Notes: generated by a model from the sequence alone, not told the origin. A DNA stretch of 64,000 bases from Paralichthys olivaceus (GCF_024713975.1 NC_091106.1:12255001-12319000), one strand, 5' to 3'. Positions 19,130-32,679 are shown, counted from the stretch's first letter. Numbers and translations are program-made.

Positions 19130-21240
19130 TGTAAAAAAGAACATGAAAAATATGACTTGTGAGTGACGCTGTCAGCCTGAGCTTTCCTGGAAGTCAATAC
19201 GCATGAATTTCTTGACTGCTCATGTCTTTTCATTTTTGTTTGTTTGTTATTAAATTAAATTTTAAATTAAAGAAATGAAGTGTATACGCTACTTTGAGCT
19301 GTGGTTATTTATTATATTCATTTCTATGCATTTTTTAAATAATTTGAGACTTTTAAAAAGATGTATTTACTGAAAGTGACGCTCTTACTTTAAAAAAATA
19401 GTCATGCTTATTTTACAATTTCAATTCATGTGCATCTGCCCATTTGATGGTTTTTGTGTTTGGGAAATTCCTGAACAAGGACATGGTGTACTTCATATTG
19501 ATATGTGACTTGAGAACTACAAGGATTCAGGTTCAACAGGTTTACTTGGCATTCACTTCAGTGAAGACGAGGAGGATCAAAGGGGTGAGGCCTTTTTCGA
19601 GGGTCACATTTCTGCTTCACATTTGAATAGTGAGCAATGCACTTTACACTTTCTGTCTTTAATCCCACATCAGTGGTGCTAAAGGGTATTAACATTGCAT
19701 GTATAAAGCCTAAAGACTCGTGCTTCTCTGTATCACTTTTACACAATCTTTTTGTATGGTTAAGTATTTATATTGATACAAGGAGGTATTGTTTGCCAAA
19801 GATTTCCGCTCTGTGAGGAGGGGCTGCACTGTGAGAGCAGAAACAGAGCACCAGGCCTGTAACGTGAACCATAAGACATCACATGATGTTCAATACAGTT
19901 TGGGTTCACTGTTGACACCATTATTTGAAAAGAAAGAAGCATCTCCACCAGCTCTATTTGCTGTCATACTAACCCTCACCCTGAGCCTTTAGGGTCATGT
20001 TACAGAAACATGAAGAGTTTTTTTTTATGATAGCATCTACTACCATAAGTACTACCATAGTGAAGCATTTTTATGATCTTCCTTTTGCAACTGGTTCATT
20101 TAAAACCATTGAAAAGAAATATCCATATCTAAAGATAATATGGTTTGAACTATGACAACTGTTGGACACTGAGGAAGGCTTAACGTTTGTGAATGATACA
20201 AGATGGGTGACGCTTTCATATATTTTTTTCTGTTACCTAATCATAGTCTGTAAAATTTCAAGAATTCACACAGCCCTGCCCTAAGTTACATAATCACTGT
20301 TTAATCAGTGATTGATGTGATCCTCCCTGACCGCAATATTCTCTGCCAAGGTTTCACCACTGTCAATCAAATCTATTCATGTCAAGACTAGCACTTCTAC
20401 TCTTGGGTAAAATAGAACTTAGAACTAGAAAAATGCTCACATTTAAGATTACAGTATACAGGGTTGGATGCATGGGCAGGCAAGGGGGCACGGACCCCAT
20501 CTGAAATCTGAAATACCCCTGTCCTGTCAGTAATCTGTTTTTTTTTTTTAATTAACTATTACTTACTTACAATACTAACAGTAAATATGATAAGTTAAGA
20601 ATGTTTATTTTCTACGCTTTTTTGAAGTACCCAATGTGCTTGGAACATTTTCAAAATGTATTCAATGATGTGTGGCTTTGCTAAAAGAAAAGCTAACAGT
20701 AAACAAGTAATGACCTGTGCACATTGCAGAATCAGGAACTTTGCATGGATGTTGGATATATCATTTGCTCCCCTGTGTAAATTTTGGCCGCTTTATGGCC
20801 CCTGATTAAGAATCATATAATCCTATATGCAGCAATGACGGTATAACAAATGTTCAAGAATTTTAATATGAGATACAATGATGACAGTTGAGAGTTAGTC
20901 AAAGGTGAAACCACATTATTATTTGATTGCACGCAAGTTGAATGCTGTGTCATGATTACGTCACTTTTTGCTCTTGGTATGATTTTGCAACAATAGTTGT
21001 AAACAAGACTCAAGTCTGGAGTTTGTGATTGAAAAACAAAGAGCACATGTACTGTGCTGCCACAGTTTTATACTGTTTTAGTTTTCTCCATATTGTTTGT
21101 AATCTTGTAGTTTAGTTATTAGGTTACAAATGAAATGACGTAACAAAACAAATGATACATTTTGAACATATTTCCTGGATTATTAAAAAGACTCTAATGA
21201 AGTATCAATTGGATCTACAGGGGGTGAGTCTTTTATTGCA
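19130..21240. other. Intergenic, klhl31 to gclc
   Basis: AT-rich sequence with only short chance ORFs on both strands. A possible tail of a mobile element lies near 20460-20530, but its ends are not clear. I see no gene here. Confidence 0.5.
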
Positions 21241-21241
21241 C

Positions 21242-21245
<4 letters not shown>

Positions 21246-21301
<56 letters not shown>
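21246..21301. repeat. (AT)n microsatellite
   Basis: About 28 uninterrupted AT dinucleotides about 1.1 kb upstream of the gclc start. It can form cruciform or slipped structures and is likely length-polymorphic. Confidence 0.95.
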
Positions 21302-21304
<3 letters not shown>

Positions 21305-21779
21305 TTACCATGACATTAATATTTATCATATAGAGTGCTTAATTTCCCCTCACTTTTCTCCAGTTATCAGCTATGTAAAAGACATACACTGCACATAATG
21401 AATATTGTATTTCATTTATTTCAACAATTATATTTAGATACAATCTATATTCTAAAGAGTGAGTCATAAAAAAAAATGAGTAAATACGTTTGTTGAAGGA
21501 AAAAGACAGAAAATGAGGGGGGGGATTTCGCTACTGGAGATAAACTACAAGAAATGTCCAACTTTTGTTTGTACAACACATGCTATTTCAGGGCATCAAA
21601 ATGAAAATATTACATTTTATTCTGTTGTATTATGTGGAATAAGTTATAAAGATGGTTATAAAGATTGTGAAATCATCCTTAAAGGTGTTTCTCTTGCTGT
21701 GTTTGCTCTTGGGCCTCTCAGGTGGAAGCTGACAGGCTGATCTTCGCTTTCAGTCACTTTATCTACGATTTCTTTTTTT

Positions 21780-22401
21780 TTCTCCACCGACTCTGATCGA
21801 CAGCTCGGTGGGAGGGGCCCCAGCGACGGAGAATGCTGAGTCACGGTGATGTCAGTACGCTCTACGTCACATGTGCAGAGCCGGGAGGGCGTGGCGTTGC
21901 TCTGTTGAACTGTGAGCGCAGCACCGTGAGAGAGCATTGGTTTGGGAACACCGACCGACGGACCGGCTCGCTCCGCTGGGACCTGACCGCTCTGTGGTGC
22001 ACATTGACCGGCCTCACTCTGCAGCTGGTACCGGAGCTGAGGCTTCCACGCGCTCACCCAGTGAATCCCTTATTTTATAACCCGCGATCAGCCGGGGTCC
22101 TGGTGCCATACGTAACCGAACTCACCGGTCATTAGCAAGCGATGCGCAGGGGCCTGCTTCTCCTGGATGCCCAGCTGAGGTTACCGACAGGACACGCCGC
22201 CTAACAGCCGCCCAGACACTGCGACTTCAGCCGGTGTAGGCGTCCGACATCTACCAGACTATCCACACTAGACACCGTTCGTTTGGACCCGGACTTCATG
22301 CTAGCTCTGAGGCTACACTAGCTAGCTAGCTTACGGTCGGTGTGCTGGTTGAAGTGTGAAGACAGACAGGACCGCAGCCTCCAGCTTCTCGCGTGCGTGC
22401 G
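21780..22401 (+). promoter_or_regulatory. gclc promoter and 5' UTR region
   Basis: CpG- and GC-rich DNA immediately upstream of the gclc ATG at 22402, in contrast with AT-rich flanks. It includes a GC-box-like GGAGGGGCCCC near 21811, the ARE at 21834-21843, a CRE-like TACGTCAC at 21863-21870 overlapping an E-box-like CACATGTG at 21868-21875, and a short palindrome GCTAGCTAGC near 22320. The transcription start was not located; no TATA box stands out. Confidence 0.6.
21834..21843 (-). promoter_or_regulatory. Antioxidant response element (NRF2/small MAF site)
   Basis: The plus strand reads TGCTGAGTCA, whose complement TGACTCAGCA fits the ARE core TGACnnnGCA exactly and contains an AP-1 core TGACTCA. 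It lies about 560 bp upstream of the gclc ATG in a CpG-rich promoter. Human GCLC is a classical NRF2 target through a similar element. The motif match is seen directly; function is inferred from the family. Confidence 0.7.
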
Positions 22402-25400
22402 ATGGGTCTGCTGTCACAGGGCTCTCCGCTGAACTGGGAGGAAACCAAGAAGTATGCGGACCACATCAGAAAACACGGCATCATCCAGTTCCTAAATATC
22501 TACCACAAGGTGAAGGAGAGGCAGAGAGACGTGCTGAAATGGGGCGATGAGGTGAGAAGTTGCAGGTTTTTGGTTTCTTTTTCTTTCTCCTCTTAAAACC
22601 GATCTCCCACGTGGGAATAACATATCATGTGGCGCTGTTATTAATAATGTGTGCGATCGCTCAGTCTTGCTTCTGCATGATGCAACAGTGCTGTTGTATT
22701 GATATGGAAAATTACTCGACTGATCTCAACGATGAAAACTGTCTTTGATGCAAGAAACCACTCAAAGTCAACTGCAGCTTCCACTGTTCTCACTGACACT
22801 CCCCAATGCGAAGTTATTGATGCAAAAAGATAATCGCTCGTTTTTCCATTCACCATCAGATCTGTTGTATTGATGCGGAAAATATTTAATTCTTTTTCCT
22901 CTCAATGCAAGAAAATGTCCATTTGGCTTAAATACAGATGTCGTGTGGCTGTCGTCAACCTTTTTTTTAAACTTCTGCTCTTAATGCACGAAAAATACAT
23001 TTAACTTAAATATAGCTGCAGCTTACAATGTTCTTTCGCTGTCATTGACATTTTTTTCACGATGCACACATTATTTGCTCCATATGCAAGGAAAACGCAT
23101 TAAGCTTAAATACAACTGTAGTTTTCAATGTTGTGTTGGCAGGTCTCCGTTATACAACAGGCCCTGCTGTCCACACGTGAGCTGACAGAGAACAAGACAG
23201 TAAAATCAATTGTTAGAGGTGAAACAGCTCTCTGTAATAACACCTGTGATAACGCTGTATTTACACACTGTTAAGGCTGATGTCTAAATATCCATAAAGT
23301 TATCAAACATACTTAGTAATAGTTATGTAATAGTTTTTTTTAAATTTATATTGAGTATTTCCAATCATTTAATTCCCTATTAACTGATTCATGAACTTTA
23401 TGCAATAGGACAATCTCCACTGAGTAATCATGAACACTTCATTGCAGGCTCATAGGTCCATATTTTTTTTTAGATGTATAATAATATTTTGGAAATTATA
23501 TATATTTAAAATATAAGTTAACTTTGGTGAACATTCGACAGATGTTAAATTATAGACATGGCCAGTAAAAGTCACAGAGTTGCTACAAAAAGTTTCCCAT
23601 ATCTCCTTTAATTAGGATCTAATTTCAGTTCTATGAATATCTCATGTGATCGAATCAGCATTAAGATCTGTGAAGGTGGGGTACAATGGTTTGATAATTT
23701 GATATGGAATTATCCCAATACAGACCTAGTGTAGTCCAAGTTATCATTATTTACTTTTATCAGTTTATTGACACATCATTTTATTGTCTTAATTATATTG
23801 ACAGACGCAAATAGGTGGCTGTGTTGAAATCTTGAAATCTAAACTACAGCATATGGTCCTCATCACATAAACCCTTGCAGATGATGTGACAACAAATATT
23901 TTAACTGTGTTCCCTACATTTAGGACTTTGTCTGCCATAAAGAATGAGGGAAATGCTGCTTTTGACCCTCCTTTTACTTCTGATCCATGTTTTAACGATA
24001 CTGACAACACTCTTCAGAGTTAAATGTCCTGCTGCACACCGCAGCACCACTGCAAGGAGACACAATATAGCATTTATAGCAGTTATATAGCATTTTAGAA
24101 TACACTTTTTCTTAATTCCAGACCTACACAACAGTTTGCATAACTAGTTTTTGCCCAACACTAGTCCTGTAAAACATCAGCGTGCTAAAGCTCCAACAAA
24201 GTGTTTTGATTTGGAACAATGTGGAATGCTGTTGTTACAGATTAATCCCTCTTTCAGACAGAGGATTAAAGGGGTAGCAGAGTCAAAGTCAAGGAAACAT
24301 GACTGGTGGATTGGAATTGATGTGATGGCGTCCCAGTCTGATCTTGAAAATGTTGGTTTGCGGCTGTAGTCTGGTTTATGAAGTGAGGCATGTATATGAA
24401 TGCAGTGTTTGACTGTAATGTAATCTGTGTGTGTGTGTTCTGTTTGATGTTAAATGTTTGCTTCTAGGTTGAGTACATGCTGGTAGAGCTGGATGAGAAG
24501 GATGAGAAGGTTCGACTCGTCCTGAATGGCAAAGATGTTTTGGAAACGCTCCAAGACCAGGGTGAAAAGATAAACCCCAAGTATGTAAGCCTTCCACAGC
24601 ACACGTGTGAACACTCACCTCAATATATTGCACATTTTTAAAGTTGGAGCAGTCTCTATACAGTCTCATTTTAAAATAGGGGCTGTTGTATTTGCTTTAG
24701 GGCTACAGTTTGTTTCCAGTTGGTTTTTAACAGGCTAGAAATTTAATTAATCTCAGTGACATTTAATAAGTAAATGCCACACCTCATGTGACAACAGATA
24801 TAAATATAAAATGGGTCTCAAGGACGCATAGGCAAAACAGATAGTATTTTTCTGGATGAGAGGCAACCGTAACTTACCTACACTCTCCGTGCTCTCTTGT
24901 AATCCACTTGCTGCTCACTTTGCAAATTCACATTCTCTGAATTCTGAATCATCCTCATCTTCAGAGTGAACCTCACCTGTCTGGCCGAGACAGGTGTATC
25001 TCAAAACGCATCATTAATGCCGTGGCTGCCAATATAAGGGTTGTTGTTACGCAAAAACAAATCACAGCGGCATGTATACAGTATGAACAGATGAATCATC
25101 AACTAGAAAGAATAAGAGCAGCTGTAAATCTGTGTAAAGGTTTTTTCTTATGGACAAATCTCCTCTAGCACTAGTTTTCTCTTGTGAAATACATTTGAAA
25201 TCTAATGGAACCACCTATGAAAGAGAAATCAGTCCTGGGGGGAACCTTCCACTCGCTGACAGCCTTTGAAAGGTCACATGTGTTTCAGGAGTCACAAGCA
25301 AAAAATATTAGGAAGTGAAAAACAGCATTTCCCTCCTGGCAAACACACAGAATTTTCCATTAGGCCTGCATACCACTGACTCTGCATTTTACTTCCAAAG

Positions 25401-28400
25401 TAGCCATTCATCATTCATATTACGTGACCAATGATGCACCATCAATTAATTTTATACGATACACATTATTAAAAGCCTTTACCTAAAAGTCTTTACTCGA
25501 CCAAACATGTTCAGTCCAGAGAAGCCAAGATTGAAAAGTTGTTGATGGTATTGTAGAGTTGTTTTTTAAAAATATTTTAAAAAGTATTTAAAAACACGCT
25601 CATCTCAACTTGATAAACAGCAGGTGCCAGACAGAAGAGACGGAAATCAGATGATGAGGACGACTGCACACCAGTTCCCATAAACCTGTTTATTTTAACC
25701 TCTCTAATTTAACTCTGTGCCCCTACGTAGCAAATAACTTAAAAAGTTCACGGGGGTGTCAACCTTCTGTTTCAAAATTCTTCCCATCCATAGTGATGGT
25801 GCTCACTTTGTCCCCAACATTTGTTACACCATCATTTTTTGTGCCTTAACATGATTTTATTTGTCTCTGGAGTTTCTTAAAGACCGTGACCTGGATTTTT
25901 TGTGAACTCCAGGATGTATGATAGAAATGTAAGGATTGGGGCTCCACCTAGGAATGTCATTTACACGTCCAAGCTGGTTTTTTAGAGAGTAGTTCTCTGC
26001 AGGCAGTGGGTATGTGTTGTTACAAGCTGGTGAGTGTTAAGCTTGCTCTCTGCCTATGACGTCTATGTAAATCTGTGGAGCCAACTTCACCCAGGGGAAA
26101 TACCAGTGACAGTGGGAATAGTAGAGCCGATGCATTCCTCATTACTGCCCCTCTGTCGCCCACACCACCGAGCACGCTCTGAAGCACAAATACGTCGAGT
26201 TAGCTCGTCCCGCCAAGACTATGGCTGATATACAATAAGTGGTCAGTTTGTTTTAGCAGAAAGCTTATCGATATAGTGAGACTTTTTTACCGTGGCCTTC
26301 GTTCCTGCTGGCTGATAAAAGTTTAACCTTTTCACAACACCTTTTATATTCCTTCAGTCACCCCACTCTCTGGAGGCCAGAGTACGGCAGCTACATGATC
26401 GAGGGAACTCCAGGGCAGCCGTACGGGGGCACCATGTCAGAGTTCAACACCGTGGAGGGCAACATGGGGAAGAGACGACGAGAAGCCTCATCTGTCCTCA
26501 GCCAGAACGAAACCCTCTGCACCATCACCTCATACCCAAGGTACACAAGTTCACACTGAGATAACTAACCAAAACCGGTTGAAAGTTTGATTTAGGGCCT
26601 TGCAGGAAAAAGCCTTATTTGCAATTTTATTAATTTTTTTGACAAAACCTTTCAATCAAGTGTTTTACCAAATCAAGATAATTAATAAAATATCAGAAAA
26701 CCAGTAGAGTGCATGAATGGCAACAGTCTGCCAACAGTCTATTCATGAAACCACATTTAAATTCACTTCATCTGGATGTTTAGTTTGATCTGCACCAAAT
26801 CCACACACTCATAAATATCACTCACCTAAACATGTCTGATTTTCTTCATCAAGATCCATGAATTATTCTCTGAGAAATCAACAAAATGTTAAAAAAAAAC
26901 ATCTCATAATGGTACAGAAAGTGGAAAAAGAAAAATCCTGGATCTGCTCAGATTCTGAGCCGCGCCAAAATTCAGGATCATATTACCGTACAAATAGTTG
27001 TAATGTCAACACTCTATTGTCATAGTTTGACAATATCCTTCAGCTGTTTGTGTATTTTTTGTTAGGTTTACAGATTAAAGTAGCTTTCAGTTGAATAATA
27101 TTAACTTAGAGTGTTTGGTTTGGTTGTTTGTTGGAATACTTGCTTGCTTTTTGTATTTACTTTGGATTTAAGGGTTTGTGCCTCAAGTGTGACTACAAGC
27201 AATGTTTTAAGATGTGTGTGGGTCATTGTAGAGAGAGCTGGTGAATAATGAACAGGAAGTCAAGGTCAGAACAATCAGTGGGAACCTCACACCAGCTAAA
27301 TACTGCCTACTATTTCGCAAGGTAACACGGACCATATACAATGAAATGAAATGTTTAACCTCACAATCAGTGGGATTAGCTTCATAAAGACTAGTAAAGG
27401 GGCTAAAGTGTGGTGTGTTAAAGAGTTAAAGGTACAGTGTGTCGACATTTGAGATATCTAGTGTTGAAATTGCATGTAGCAGCTAAACACCTTTCACCCT
27501 CTCCTTCTAATCATGAAAAATAAACTGTGGTAGCCTTTCATTGTCATAAAAACTCAAAGGTGTTTAGTTTGTCCAGTCTGGACTAATGTAAAAAACATGG
27601 CTTTCGTAGAGAGGGTCCCCTCAAAGGGCCTTTTCTGGTGTAAAGAAAACTAAAATTCATACAATTTAGATGAAACGAACTAGTGAAAACATCATGAGGA
27701 TTATTCTACATTAAATTTCTGCCAATAGTTTCCATTCACCTAAATCTTACACACTGGACCTTTTAATCAGTGGCGTATAATCTAAAGCGTTTCTTCATGC
27801 AAACTAGATTATCTCTCAAAAGGTCCTGGAAAATGATCTGTGGAAACGAGTAGGAACCCAGAAAATTAACAACAGCTGTAATATTTCTGTATGTTTCTGT
27901 GCAGGTCAGGTTGCCCAGGTTTCACCCAACCAGAGCACCAGCCAACTCCTGTGGAGAAGGGAGTGTCGAAGTCACTGTTTTTCCCAGATGAAGCCATTAA
28001 CAGACACCCAAGATTCAGGTATTTGTTCATGCTAATAACCTCAGCATGCGACAGCACGTGTGCATGTTTGCATTACGGATACAGCAAAACATTTTTTTAC
28101 TTTAAATGATTGTGTGTGTGCATGGATTTGCTTTTTCAGCACCCTTACCAGAAACATACGTCACCGAAGAGGAGAGAAGGTTGTGATTAATGTGCCAAGT
28201 AAGTCTGAGTGAAAAAAAAAACAGTATCACAACCAGTTATCGTAAGTTGTTATGTAATACATTTTTTTTGAAAAACTTTTTTCAGTAAGATTGTGACTTT
28301 TAATTAAAATGTGTCTTAATATTATTTTAGATATTCACTTTTCAATGTTGTCCATCAGGTGAAATGTTATACAATGCAGATCCCTGCAGCCGTAAATGAA

Positions 28401-31400
28401 TAAGACTAGGAAAAGAGCTAGAAAATAAAATAGAAACTAGAAAATAAGGGATTTATTTTTCTATGTTGTGTTCCAGTTTTCAAAGACAAGTGCACTCCAT
28501 CTCCGTTTGTGGAGGACTTTCCTGAGGACGACGGAGAAGCGGCGAGGGCGGCTCTGCCCGATCATATCTACATGGACGCCATGGGCTTTGGCATGGGCAA
28601 CTGCTGCCTGCAGGTACTGAACAGAACAGTGCGGCATCTCAGAGACTTTGTAGCTTCTAACAATCATTTTGTTTTTAGTGATGAAGACAGGATGATGTAA
28701 CCTGCACTGTTTAGCTTTGTGTGACTACAACTTTAAAATCCCAATAAGTGATGTATTACTTTGTACTTCAGCCTTGTCTTTATTGTGCTGCTGCAGGTTA
28801 CATTCCAGGCTTGCAGCATCGATGAGGCCAGGTACCTCTATGACCAACTAGCAACTTTCTGCCCCATTGTGGTGAGTAGAAAATATAACATGTGCTTCCT
28901 CGTGTATTACGCAGGACTGTAACTATGTAGATTTACAATTTATTTCATGTATAAAACTTTAAAAAAACTTTAAGGATCTGACATTGTCTCTGAATGCAAA
29001 CAACTACGGAGTTACATTTTAACAGCACTTAAACAGTAAGGGTTAGCCCCCCTTGCAGAATTCCTCCAGCCTTGATAAAGCCATACAAGATCATCCTCAA
29101 GGTCGTGACCAAGTTTCCAGGGTGCATGAGATAGTTGTTGATAAATCCCCAAAAATCCTTCAACAACATTGAAGTTTGGTCTCATGGTGCAGGTGTAGAA
29201 ATTCTACCGAGATGTGCAACGGCTCCTACAGTTGGACCTCAGTTCAGAAGTCTTTTTTAACTGCCGAGTGATGGAAAACTTAATGCCAGCAAAGGTTTTC
29301 TTAAAATACAGGGACAATTTATTAATAGTCTTGAAAGTCGCCTGTCAACATGTTTGCTGAGTAAATGAAAATGAGACTGGTAAAATGTACAGATCAAATG
29401 AAGTACCTCTCGAAATGAAATTGTTAATTCTAAAAAAAACAAATATATATATTTTCAAAATAAATAACTTAAAGAGGTTGAGGAAAAACACAGACTCCGG
29501 CTTTATTTTTTCCATGACTTCATTAAACATTACTTTCACTGAATAATGTTTTCTCCTCTTTAAAGATGGCGCTGAGTGCTGCCTCTCCGTTCTACCGAGG
29601 CTATGTGTCAGATATCGATTGTCGATGGGGGGTTATTTCTGCCTCGGTGGATGACAGGACACAGGAGGAGCGTGGGCTGAAGGTGAGCAGCTGGAGCTGA
29701 AAAACCAGCCTCTGCAAACTGTTTGAGTTACAAGACAAATACATTTTGGGAAAGTGCTTTGTTTAGTTTTACCTCTCTGATAATCAGTTTTTCCCCTGCA
29801 GCCTTTAAAAAACAACAAATACAGGATCTTCAAGTCGAGATACGATTCCATCGACAGCTACCTCTCGAGCTGCGGCGAGAAGTACAACGACATTGATTTG
29901 ACAATAGACAAGGAGATTTACGAACAGCTGCTCAGTGCAGGTACATTCAAAATACCTCCATGTTTTCATCTATAGCAATATGTGAAATAAATGAAAACTT
30001 GACAGTGAAAATTCACGAAGCTTGTAAAGTAATGAAATGAATGATCATCTCTCTGTGTGCAGGTATCGACAAGCTGCTGGCCCAACACATAGCGCACCTC
30101 TTTATCCGAGATCCACTCTCTGTTTTCGAGGAGAAAATACACCTGGATGATGAAAACGAGTCTGATCACTTCGAGGTGAAGTTTCCATTTTACCTTAAGC
30201 TACTAGAGAGAGCCGATATTGCAGATTTGCCTTCAGCGTATCTGACTTTATCTTGCATCACCTGCAGAACCTCCAGTCGACCAACTGGCAGACGATGAGG
30301 TTTAAACCTCCACCCCCAAACTCTGACATCGGCTGGAGAGTTGAGTTCCGCCCCATGGAGGTAATATGAACAGCTTCAACACCTTCCAGTTGTAATCTTG
30401 CTTTATATTTAAAGACGCAGTCTATAAAATACATACAAACTTACAGTGAGTTTATTGAAATGTTTTTTTAGGTGCAGTTAACTGACTTTGAAAACGCTGC
30501 GTACGTGGTGTTTGTCGTGCTGCTGACCAGAGTGATATTATCTTATAAACTGGACTTCCTAATTCCTCTGTCAAAGGTGAATACCACTGATGATTCTACC
30601 GATTATATGAAGAGAAATTAAACTGACATTAGGGTGCTGCTTCAGCTGTGTAATACAGAATACACCTTTCTTTCTTTAGGTTGATGAAAACATGAAAGAG
30701 GCTCAGAAGAGGAATGCAGTCCATGAGGGCATGTTTTACTTCAGAAAGGACATTTTTAAAGGTGAGTAAAACAAACAGCTCCATGCTCATGGTCAGTATA
30801 TCAGATGAGAGCAGCTGGTAAAACTGTTACGTCCACCAATAGGCTGCAGCACGGTGCTGGACGGTGCCTCTGCTGCTCAGAACGGCTTGGAGAATGATGG
30901 AGGCACTAATGAGGAGTACACACTGATGAGCATTGACACGATCATCAATGGAAAGGTGAGTATCATCTTGTTTTAGAGTACTTGACTCAGTATTGATGAT
31001 ATCTGTGCCCCATTTCAGTCAGTCCAACTCTTAAGTCCAGAGGGAAATGTCTCTACAAGTATTTGATGGATCGCCATGAAATATCAAGACATTCATGGTC
31101 CTAATTCTTAGTGAAGTAGGAGAGATATTTTTCCACCTATACATATTTACATTTACATATTATTCCCATTCAACACTGTTCGCACTTTGAGATCCTCAGG
31201 CAGGGATCTTTGAACTGCTCCAGACTTTCGACTTAAAGGTCCCATGTGTAAGATTTAGGTGAGGGGGACTATTGGCAGAAATTTAATGTAGAATAATCCT
31301 CATGATGTTATATTCAAATACTTTATATTTACATTGAGGGGACCCTCTATATGGAGCCCACCATGTTTTTTTACATTAGTCCAGACTGGACCAACTAAAC

Positions 31401-32153
31401 ATCTTTTGAGTTTTTATGACAATTAAAGGCTACCACAGGTTCTCTTTCATGTTTGGAAGGGGAGGGTGAGGTGAAGGGTGGTCAGCTGCAACATTCAATT
31501 TCTACACACGATATCACTAAATTCTACACACTGTACCTTTAAGACTAACAGGAACAGAGCTTTTGAAATTCAGATGCTCTGGAACCGTTGCCTGAGGAAA
31601 TACAGTCGGCTCAGTCAGTAGCTTCCTTTGAAACAAAGCTTAAGTTTTGTCGACCTGCCAGCTGTGCCTCAACTCACAGAGCTGAGAGTGTGGCTCTATA
31701 CTTGTCATCTTGTTTTGAAACCATCTTAAGATTTCTTCTGTCACCAGGAGGGAGTTTTTCAAGGGCTCATCCCGATCCTCAACTGCTATTTGGAAAACAT
31801 GGAAGTTGACGTAGACACCAGGTGCACCATTTTGAATTATCTGAAGCTCATCAAGAAGCGTGCCTCAGGTAAATATGCGATAATGGTTTTAAACATAATT
31901 TTAAACCATAAGAGAGTTTTCTTCTTATTCAGCTTTAAGTCTGAGCATAACTTTGTCTTTTGCTTCAACAGGCGAACTTATGACCATGGCCAAGTGGATG
32001 AGGGAGTTTGTCGCGACGCACCCGCAATATAAGCAGGACAGCGTTCTAACAGATAAGATCAACTACGACCTGTTCCGCAAATGCGACAGGATTGCAAAAG
32101 GCGAGGAGCAGTGCCCGGAGCTCATCGGAAACCCTGTTAACAAGTTTAAATGA
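22402..32153 (+). CDS. gclc: Glutamate-cysteine ligase catalytic subunit, 16 exons, 631 aa
   Basis: Exons: 22402-22551, 24468-24580, 26358-26540, 27905-28018, 28140-28198, 28477-28613, 28797-28871, 29566-29682, 29802-29940, 30063-30175, 30268-30360, 30472-30576, 30680-30761, 30843-30955, 31748-31868, 31972-32153. All have GT/AG ends and consistent phase (1896 nt with stop). The enzyme joins glutamate and cysteine with ATP, the first and rate-limiting step of cytosolic glutathione synthesis, and pairs with the GCLM modifier. The start [21 protein letters not shown] matches the vertebrate N-terminus. Conserved blocks include [35 protein letters not shown] (adjacent cysteines about 249-250, equivalent to human 248-249), [25 protein letters not shown] and [18 protein letters not shown]. 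Human GCLC is 637 aa; the fish C-terminus (NPVNKFK) is shorter and divergent. The upstream ATG at 22393 is not conserved. Confidence 0.96.
26760..26960. repeat. degenerate dispersed repeat in gclc intron 3
   Basis: It shares blocks with 10610-10722 (CATCAAGATCCATGAAT then GAGAAATCAACAAAATG) and ends with a stretch containing GCGCCAAAATTCAGGATCA that resembles a common fish repeat. Boundaries are approximate. Confidence 0.4.
27426..27766 (+). mobile_element. MITE family A, copy 1 (gclc intron 3)
   Basis: It starts TTAAAGGTACAGTGTGT and ends ACACACTGGACCTTTTAA, so the ends are inverted copies of one another with TTAA at each edge. The interior blocks (TTTAGTTTGTCCAGTCTGGAC, AACATCATGAGGATTATTCTA) recur at 31233-31542, 56925-57263 and 58622-58994. 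About 340 bp with no ORF: a non-autonomous DNA element. TTAA edges suggest a piggyBac-like target, but the family was not identified by search. Confidence 0.8.
31048..31115. repeat. fragment of a common fish dispersed repeat
   Basis: It contains ATTTGATGGATCGCCATGAA and AGACATTCATGGTCC in order, which I recognise as a widespread teleost interspersed repeat (consensus near TTGGATGGATTGCCATGAAAT). Only this short part is present, in gclc intron 14. Recognition is from memory. Confidence 0.4.
31233..31542 (-). mobile_element. MITE family A, copy 2 (gclc intron 14)
   Basis: Reverse orientation: it opens TTAAAGGTCCCATGTGTAAG and closes ACACACTGTACCTTTAA. The interior matches copy 1 in reverse complement (for example AGTCCAGACTGGACCAACTAA). 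About 310 bp, slightly shortened relative to copy 1. Confidence 0.8.
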
Positions 32154-32679
32154 GGAAGCGCTGTAGAACATATTTTAAAAACACGCATGTGAAGAGAGAC
32201 CAAATGTATGGCTCAGAGCATTAAGCAGTCCAAGTGTAAGAGAATGCAAAACAGCATGTGTGTTGTAAAAAAGAAAAACACACCTGCATCAAATGTATGT
32301 ATATATACTGTTTCAGATTTTTATGATTATACAAAATTATTTTAATAGGGTTAAGACATACAAAAGGGTGTGGAATAGAAATCAGATGTGTATTTATTTT
32401 TCTCTGGAAATTCAGCCTACCTGTGTGAGAATGTAAATGTAGCTAAGAGTTGTACAGTAGTCTGCTGCTTTTAGTCTTGTGTTCTGTAAATACTGTATCT
32501 CTTCTCTTCTACTTTAACATCAGAGGCTTTCTTGCTGGATATGAGCTTTCTTCACGTTGGGTTGATTTTCTTTTTCCACCTTTTTTTTTTTTCTGCTGAC
32601 ATTGTAGTGGGACCGTGACGGTGACGTTGCATCAAATTGGAAATGGTAAACCATTTTTTACAATGTGATGCTTCTTCAT

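Noticed and set aside
24500-24520. tRNA B-box-like GGTTCGACTCG
   Set aside because: It is inside gclc exon 2 and has no A box or cloverleaf around it.
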